Source: Acidobacteriota bacterium (GTDB lineage: Bacteria > Acidobacteriota > Vicinamibacteria > Marinacidobacterales > Marinacidobacteraceae). Taken from it: a stretch of 40,290 nt of DNA. The stretch lies in assembly GCA_009835985.1 (NCBI GenBank), contig VXWI01000025.1, positions 1 to 40,290 of the forward strand, read 5' to 3'. The first letter of the stretch is position 1. Every line of letters begins with the position of its first letter. Positions 36,093 through 40,290 of this stretch are shown piece after piece. The notes beneath the pieces were generated by a model. It saw only the letters and a list, made by a program, of their open reading frames with translations, did not search any database and was not told the origin of the DNA. Position numbers and translations under genes: made by a program.

Positions 36093-36886
36093 GGCGCGCC
36101 GCCGTCCCGCGTTGCCGGTGACGAGGGAACGAGGTTTCGTTTCCTTGCCAGTTGCCGGAAGGTCTCGAAACCCACGCGCTCCGGCTCGTCGAACCGGTAG
36201 GTGAAATCCAGGAGATACCTGGCAATGGTCGACCCATCACCGAGCGGCCCCGCCGCCGCCTCCGCGATTTCGGGAATCCTCTCGATGCCCCGTTCGAGTG
36301 AGGCGGAGATCGTCTCCTCGAGCCCGGACCGCTTGGCCGCACTCAACGACCGACGGGCGCTCCAGACCGCGAAGACGAACGGCAGTCCGGTCCATTCCTT
36401 CCACCGGGCCGCGAGGTCGAACCGGTAGGGGAACCGCGCGTCGGGCCGTTCGCGCTCGCGAAGCGCCTCGTCGCCGATCAGGAGGACGGCCTCGTGTTCC
36501 CGCGTGACCCCCAAGCGGTACTCCGGACGCTCGATGCCGAGCCGCTGCTCGAGCCAGAGCTGCAGCAGCAGTACCGACGTCGAGGTCTCCCTGGTGATCT
36601 CGACGATCTTCCCGCCGAGCTGCTCCGCCGGGCGCCGCGAAAGGAGAAAGACGCTTCCCGCCTCGTTGCGGCAAGCGATCCCGAAGGCGCCGCGCGCATC
36701 TCCCAGCGGCGAGTACCGCCCTTCGTTGCGAATCAGGTCCCCTGCCGACAGCAGTCCGGCGTCGAGCTCGGAAGTCGCCGCGAGCCGGCCGATCTCGGAC
36801 GGAGACGCGCGGAACACGCGCAGGCCCGGCAAGGGCTCGAACGGCTGGGTGTTGAGGTAGGCGAGTTGCCCAAGCAGCAGGCGCAC
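36086..36886 (-). CDS. mqnA: Chorismate dehydratase
   Basis: A 266-residue enzyme that dehydrates chorismate to 3-[(1-carboxyvinyl)oxy]benzoate, the entry step of the futalosine menaquinone route. The N-terminus has LAYLNTQPFE, typical for MqnA, followed by SELDAGLLSAGDLIRNEGRY and RPAEQLGGKIVEI; the fold is a periplasmic-binding-protein type, used here as a cytoplasmic enzyme. GTG 36886 is chosen because LLLGQLAYLNT must be at the N-terminus; no good Shine-Dalgarno precedes it. It lies 25 bp after the mqnE stop and overlaps mqnC by 7 nt. mqnB and mqnD, needed for other steps, are not in the window. Confidence 0.93.
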   Translation of the reverse strand: MRLLLGQLAYLNTQPFEPLPGLRVFRASPSEIGRLAATSELDAGLLSAGDLIRNEGRYSPLGDARGAFGIACRNEAGSVFLLSRRPAEQLGGKIVEITRETSTSVLLLQLWLEQRLGIERPEYRLGVTREHEAVLLIGDEALRERERPDARFPYRFDLAARWKEWTGLPFVFAVWSARRSLSAAKRSGLEETISASLERGIERIPEIAEAAAGPLGDGSTIARYLLDFTYRFDEPERVGFETFRQLARKRNLVPSSPATRDGGAPC

Positions 36887-36911
36887 GAAGGAGAACCGGT
36901 CCCGCCGGCCG

Positions 36912-38024
36912 TCAGGCGGCCTCCCAGACCTGCACCACGTTGTAGAGGGCGTCGCGCTCCACGGGGACCTTGCCGGCGTCCTGAATCATCTGGATGAGCC
37001 GCTCCCGGGCGACGCCGACCGGACTCGTCGCCTGCGCGAGATGGGCGATCTTCTCTTCGCCGATGGTGCCGTCGAGGTCGCTGGCTCCGAAGTTCAGCGC
37101 CATGGCCGCGGAGTCCTCGCCGAGCATCACCCAGTAAGCCTTGACGTGGGGAAAGTTGTCGAGGAGCAGCCGGGCGCAGGCGACGGTGCGGAGGTCCTCG
37201 AGCACCGACGCCTGACGCTCGGCGAGCCCGGTGTTGCCCGGCTGCAGGGCGAGCGGGATGAACGACTGGAACCCGGCAGCGGACGGATCGCGGCCATCCT
37301 GCGCTTCCCGAAGCTGGATCATGTGATCCACCCGCTCGGCGAGCGTTTCGATGTGCCCGTAGAGCAGGGTCGCATTCGTCATGATGCCCATGCGGTGAGC
37401 CGCCCGATGCACTTCGAACCAGCGCTCACGACCGATCTTGGTCTTGAACGTTTCCTTGCGGACGCGGTCCGAGAACACCTCCGCTCCACCTCCGGGAAGC
37501 GTCCGGAGCCCCGCCTCCTTCAACTGGATCAGGATGTCCTCGATGCTGGTCTTCTCCAGCCGGGCGAACCAGTCGATCTCGACGGCAGTCCACGCCTTGA
37601 TCTGGACGGTCGGGAAGTTCCGGTGGATCTCGCGAACGATCTCGAGATAGCGGGCGAACGGCCACTTGGGGTGCAGGCCTCCCACGATATGGACCTCGGA
37701 GAGTTCATCGGACACCTGCGCGAGGACTTCCTCGAGGGACTGTTCGTAGGCGTGCGCGTCGCCCGGCTTGGCGGCGAAGTCGCAGAAGACGCAGGAAAGA
37801 ACGCACAGGTTCGTCGGGTTGATCTGCCGGTTCACCACGAACTGGACCCGGTCTCCGTTGCGCGCCCGGGCGACGTGGTCCGCCATCCGGCCCAGCGCCG
37901 GAAGGTCGACGGTCCGGAGGAGAGTCACTCCGTCCTCGAAGTCGAGGCGGTCTCCGGCCAGAACCTTCTCCCAGATCGGAACCAGGGATCGGTCGCGGAA
38001 CGCGACGCCTTCGGCAATCAGCAC
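36912..38024 (-). CDS. mqnE: Aminofutalosine synthase (radical SAM)
   Basis: A 370-residue radical-SAM enzyme that joins the product of MqnA to adenosine from S-adenosylmethionine, forming aminodeoxyfutalosine. The cluster motif is CVLSCVFC (Cys74, Cys78, Cys81) in INPTNLCVLSCVFCDFA, the MqnE wording. It also has EVHIVGGLHPKWPFARY and KEAGLRTLPGGGAEVFSDR. It starts at GTG 38024, with GGAG about 8 nt upstream. It precedes mqnA, so the first two pathway enzymes are adjacent. A possible promoter lies in the 129-bp gap behind ubiX. Confidence 0.95.
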   Translation of the reverse strand: MLIAEGVAFRDRSLVPIWEKVLAGDRLDFEDGVTLLRTVDLPALGRMADHVARARNGDRVQFVVNRQINPTNLCVLSCVFCDFAAKPGDAHAYEQSLEEVLAQVSDELSEVHIVGGLHPKWPFARYLEIVREIHRNFPTVQIKAWTAVEIDWFARLEKTSIEDILIQLKEAGLRTLPGGGAEVFSDRVRKETFKTKIGRERWFEVHRAAHRMGIMTNATLLYGHIETLAERVDHMIQLREAQDGRDPSAAGFQSFIPLALQPGNTGLAERQASVLEDLRTVACARLLLDNFPHVKAYWVMLGEDSAAMALNFGASDLDGTIGEEKIAHLAQATSPVGVARERLIQMIQDAGKVPVERDALYNVVQVWEAA

Positions 38025-38109
38025 GGGGAATCTCCGGCTCCAGGCACTCGGGAAAGCGGCCGGATGCGTTCGGCATCCCGGGCGCAGGGAGCCTCAACGA
38101 AGGGCAAAA

Positions 38110-38141
38110 ATCCTAGCACGAGAACACCGGTCGGAAGACCG
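38110..38141 (-). promoter_or_regulatory. Possible internal promoter/operator before mqnE
   Basis: On the minus strand TGCTAGGAT (TAGGAT at 38115-38110) looks like an extended -10 box. A small perfect inverted repeat CGGTC-GGAA-GACCG lies at 38128-38141, just upstream. Together they could divide the run into mqnP-ubiX and mqnE-onward units. The boxes are far from consensus; a stability hairpin after ubiX is an alternative. Confidence 0.3.
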
Positions 38142-38153
38142 CCGCTGCCACGC

Positions 38154-38705
38154 TTACCTGGTCTCTTCTTCCCGCCAGCCGGGCGCGTCGCCGACTCCCA
38201 GAACGCCGAGCACCTTGTCGCAGAAGCCGTCCACGACTTCGGCCATGGAGTCGGGGTTCCGGTACCAGGGAGGAGCCACGGGCATCACGATCCCACCCGC
38301 TTCGGAAACGGTGAGGGCGTTCCGCAGGGTGATCGTGGACCACGGTGTCTCGCGTACGCAGAGGACAAGGCGCATGCGCTCCTTGAGGGCGACCTGAGCT
38401 GCCCGGGTGATCAGCGTGTCCGCAATTCCGTTCGCGACCTTGCCCAGCGTCGAAAGGCTGCACGGGATCAGAACCAGGGCGTCGTAGCGGTTCGAGCCCG
38501 ACGACCAGGGGGCGGCCAGATCGGAGTCGCGATGAACGCGCCGGACGTGACCCTGCAGGTCATCCAGCGCGAGGCCCGTTTCGAGCCGCAGCACCTCCTC
38601 TCCCCAGCGGGACACGATGAGGTGTTTCTCGCCCGGGCAGCGCTTCAGGAACTGGACGCCGTACACCGCTCCCGAGGAGCCCGACATGCCGACGACGATT
38701 CTCAT
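38154..38705 (-). CDS. ubiX: Flavin prenyltransferase UbiX
   Basis: A 183-residue enzyme that prenylates FMN to make prenylated FMN, the cofactor of UbiD-type decarboxylases. The N-terminal dinucleotide-phosphate motif is GMSGSSGAVYG, and the conserved middle is LVLIPCSLSTLGKVANGIADTL. A RMRLVLCVRETPWSTITL strand follows. ATG 38705 is chosen because it overlaps the stop of the preceding prenyltransferase (ATGA) and starts MRIVVGMSG, the family N-terminus; the frame upstream to 38756 is not used. Beside the MqnP-like gene it most likely serves the UbiD-type decarboxylase of late menaquinone synthesis (MqnL), which is not in the window. Confidence 0.95.
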   Translation of the reverse strand: MRIVVGMSGSSGAVYGVQFLKRCPGEKHLIVSRWGEEVLRLETGLALDDLQGHVRRVHRDSDLAAPWSSGSNRYDALVLIPCSLSTLGKVANGIADTLITRAAQVALKERMRLVLCVRETPWSTITLRNALTVSEAGGIVMPVAPPWYRNPDSMAEVVDGFCDKVLGVLGVGDAPGWREEETR

Positions 38706-39598
38706 GATCCCGGGATGGCGGTGCGGGATAGCACAACGCCCAGGAAGACGACGCAACCCAACACGGCGTTCACCTGGAAGAACGCGAAATTCACATGCTG
38801 CCGGAGCAGATGCTGCAAGACGAAGAGGCCGCCGGTGAGGGCGAACAGGAGGCCGGACACTGCGCCATGGAGCGAGGTTGAGAACAGGATCATAAGAGCA
38901 GCGAACGCGAGGGCATGCATTCCTGCAGCGACCCTTACCGCTCGCCGACTCCCGATAGCCGCAGGCAGCGAGAAGACACCGGTCCTGCGGTCCGACTCTT
39001 CATCGAGGGTCGCATAGAGAATGTCGAAGCCCGCGGACCAGAGTGCGGTAAACGCGGACAGCATCAAGATCGGAAAAAGGCCTCGCCATTCGAGGGCCAC
39101 CGCGTAAAACCCGCACAGAGGGCCCAGAGCGAGCGTGACGCCGAGTCCCAGGTGCGCCCACCGGGTGGTTCGTTTCAGGAGCGGATACCCGACGAAGGCC
39201 GCCAGCGGGACGGGAGCAATGATCAGGCAACGCGGCGAGATCGCCCAGGCCGCGACCAGGGCGACCATGAACGCGAGCATTGCCACGGCCACCGCACCCC
39301 GAAGGGAGATTGCGCCCGCCGGCAAGGCGCGATTCGCCGTACGTGGGTTCTGCGCGTCAAGGTGGCGGTCGAGGATGCGGTTCAGTCCCAGCGCAGCCGT
39401 GCGCGCCCCCGTGGCCGCGACGAGAATCAACACCGCCGTGCGCGGCGTGAGTGGTGGTTCCGCCAACAATGCTCCCGCGTAGATCAGCGGAACCGAGAAC
39501 AGCGTATGTTCAATCTTCAGGTATTCCGCCCAGACCTTGAGGCGGTGTCCAAGCGGGTTCTGCACGTTACTGGACGCGTCCCGAGACATGTGCTTCAC
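38702..39598 (-). CDS. mqnP: UbiA-family prenyltransferase, MqnP-like
   Basis: A 298-residue integral membrane enzyme that would attach the polyprenyl tail to the naphthoate ring in the futalosine menaquinone route. The first diphosphate motif N-x3-D-x3-D is at residues 73-81 (NRILDRHLD), followed by NRALPAGAISL. The second is DILYATLDEESDRRTGVFSLP. MqnP assignment rests on family likeness and the position next to ubiX and mqnE/A/C. The start is GTG 39598; ATG 39589 is equally possible, as neither has a clear Shine-Dalgarno. Its stop overlaps the ubiX start (ATGA). Confidence 0.88.
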   Translation of the reverse strand: MKHMSRDASSNVQNPLGHRLKVWAEYLKIEHTLFSVPLIYAGALLAEPPLTPRTAVLILVAATGARTAALGLNRILDRHLDAQNPRTANRALPAGAISLRGAVAVAMLAFMVALVAAWAISPRCLIIAPVPLAAFVGYPLLKRTTRWAHLGLGVTLALGPLCGFYAVALEWRGLFPILMLSAFTALWSAGFDILYATLDEESDRRTGVFSLPAAIGSRRAVRVAAGMHALAFAALMILFSTSLHGAVSGLLFALTGGLFVLQHLLRQHVNFAFFQVNAVLGCVVFLGVVLSRTAIPGS

Positions 39599-39804
39599 AC
39601 TCAGTCAAGCGTCTGAGCGATATCGGTCGCAAGACTAACAGGCGCACCGTGATCGACCTTCTTCATTCCGTTCGGGCATACTCATCGGTTGACCCAACCT
39701 CGAGAGCAGTGTTACGCTGAAGTTGCGCGTTGCGCAGCGGAACGCCGTTTCGTTTGTTCCTGATCCCATGAACGTATTCCTCGCGAGGGGTGAAAAGAAC
39801 TGTA
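39599..39804. promoter_or_regulatory. Divergent region between mqnP and the Lys/Arg-rich gene
   Basis: This 206-bp gap separates the start of the eleven-gene minus run from the plus-strand repeat gene. Toward the plus strand TTGACC (39689-39694) and TACGCT (39713-39718, with TGT directly upstream) are 18 bp apart, a plausible sigma70-like promoter. The leader contains GAGGGG before ATG 39805. No clear promoter for mqnP could be placed. Confidence 0.45.
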
Positions 39805-40290
39805 ATGAAGAAGAAGGTCAGGCGGTCGGCCAAGAAGAAAACGGTCAGGAAGGTCATTGCACGCGTCGCGTCACGTAGTGGCGCCACGCGAAAGAAGGTC
39901 TCGCGCAAGAAAGGTGTCGCGCGCCGGACCGCGTCTCGTGCGGCTGCATCCCGAAAGAAGGTGACTCGCAAGAAAGCGACGCGCAAGCGATTGACGCGCA
40001 ACGCAACAGCACGTAGAGCAACGCGCAAGAAGGTGTCGCGCAAGAAGGTCACGAAGAAGACAACCACCCGTAAGAGGGCCACTCGCAAGAAGGTTTCCCG
40101 CAAGAAGACGACGCGGAAGAAGACGACGCGGAAGAAGGCGTCCCGGAAGAAGGCGTCCCGGAAGAAGGCCACGCGGAAGAAGGCAACGCGGAAGAAGGCG
40201 TCGCGGAAGAACGCAACCCGGAAGAAGGCGACTAGTAAGGTCTGGTCGCGGCAGATGGCTAATCGGAAGGAGGGGGGGGGGCGGGGGGGG
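39805..40290 (+). CDS. Lysine/arginine-repeat, histone H1-like protein (3' end off the contig)
   Basis: An open frame from ATG 39805 to the last base with no stop, at least ~145 reliable residues. After MKKKVRRSAKKKTVRKV the protein becomes a run of five-residue units of the type (A/V/T)(T/S)RKK, for example ATRKKVSRKK and TTRKKASRKK. It has almost no acidic residues and is very strongly basic. The composition matches the basic tails of bacterial histone H1-like proteins and long nucleoid proteins, so binding DNA or RNA is the natural guess; no globular domain is visible. At the DNA level the repeat becomes more uniform toward the 3' side, which probably broke the assembly. The last ~30 bases are unreliable (see 40262-40290). 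Confidence 0.8.
   Translation, partial: MKKKVRRSAKKKTVRKVIARVASRSGATRKKVSRKKGVARRTASRAAASRKKVTRKKATRKRLTRNATARRATRKKVSRKKVTKKTTTRKRATRKKVSRKKTTRKKTTRKKASRKKASRKKATRKKATRKKASRKNATRKKATSKVWSRQMANRKEGGGRGG
40262..40290. other. Probable sequencing artefact at contig end
   Basis: ATCGGAAG (40262-40269) matches the core of the common Illumina adapter, and from 40272 to the end all bases but one are G, as produced by two-colour instruments when signal is lost. The repeat structure of the preceding gene already degrades from about 40231. The bases should not be used to infer protein sequence. Confidence 0.75.

Noticed and set aside
39663..40172. Minus-strand protein rich in Phe, Leu and Arg repeats
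   Set aside because: It is the reverse reading of the Lys/Arg repeat gene; RKK codons become FF/FL on the other strand.

Overview
The window looks like one complete assembled contig from a high-GC, Gram-negative (diderm) bacterium. The gene content fits Acidobacteriota best: several Oar-like outer-membrane receptors with an N-terminal carboxypeptidase-regulatory-like domain, CRTAC1/ASPIC-UnbV and TPR proteins, a multihaem-cytochrome/TPR protein, LptD, and a futalosine-type menaquinone gene set. This placement is an inference from gene families. Both contig ends look technically damaged: a non-matching first ~50 bases, and an adapter-like 8-mer followed by a G run at the end.

Layout. (1) 1-1346, plus strand: the 3' end of an outer-membrane receptor, a strong terminator, a two-hairpin repeat, and a mazEF toxin-antitoxin pair. 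(2) 1367-14154, all minus strand: CRTAC1 protein, membrane-anchored TPR protein, two paralogous receptors (B, then A) sharing a 209-bp identical block, a seven-haem cytochrome/TPR protein, and an NHL beta-propeller lipoprotein. (3) 14284-18701: a secreted DUF4097-like protein with six 18-residue repeats (plus), an unrecognised secreted protein (minus) and a third receptor, C (minus). (4) 19114-27906, plus strand, mostly housekeeping: Nfu-type Fe-S scaffold, LptD, a DUF92 protein overlapping a UbiA prenyltransferase, serine hydroxymethyltransferase, a DinG-type Fe-S helicase and a YggS-type PLP protein. (5) 39598-27988, minus strand: eleven tightly packed genes, mqnP-ubiX-mqnE-mqnA-mqnC-CNNM-tilS-ftsH-cdaA-cdaR-lepB. 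(6) 39805-end, plus strand: a lysine/arginine-repeat, histone H1-like protein that runs off the contig.

How the genes work together. Region 5 joins five late and early menaquinone genes to membrane housekeeping: protease FtsH, c-di-AMP synthesis (CdaA and CdaR), signal peptidase and a CNNM transporter. Several stop/start overlaps imply translational coupling. Region 2 is the most unusual part: surface receptors, an exported multihaem cytochrome with protein-binding repeats, two propeller-type proteins and a periplasmic TPR protein lie head to tail. They could form a cell-envelope capture and electron-transfer apparatus; I can point to no described system with this composition, and the joint function is inferred only from neighbourhood. 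No rRNA, tRNA, CRISPR array, transposase or phage gene was seen.
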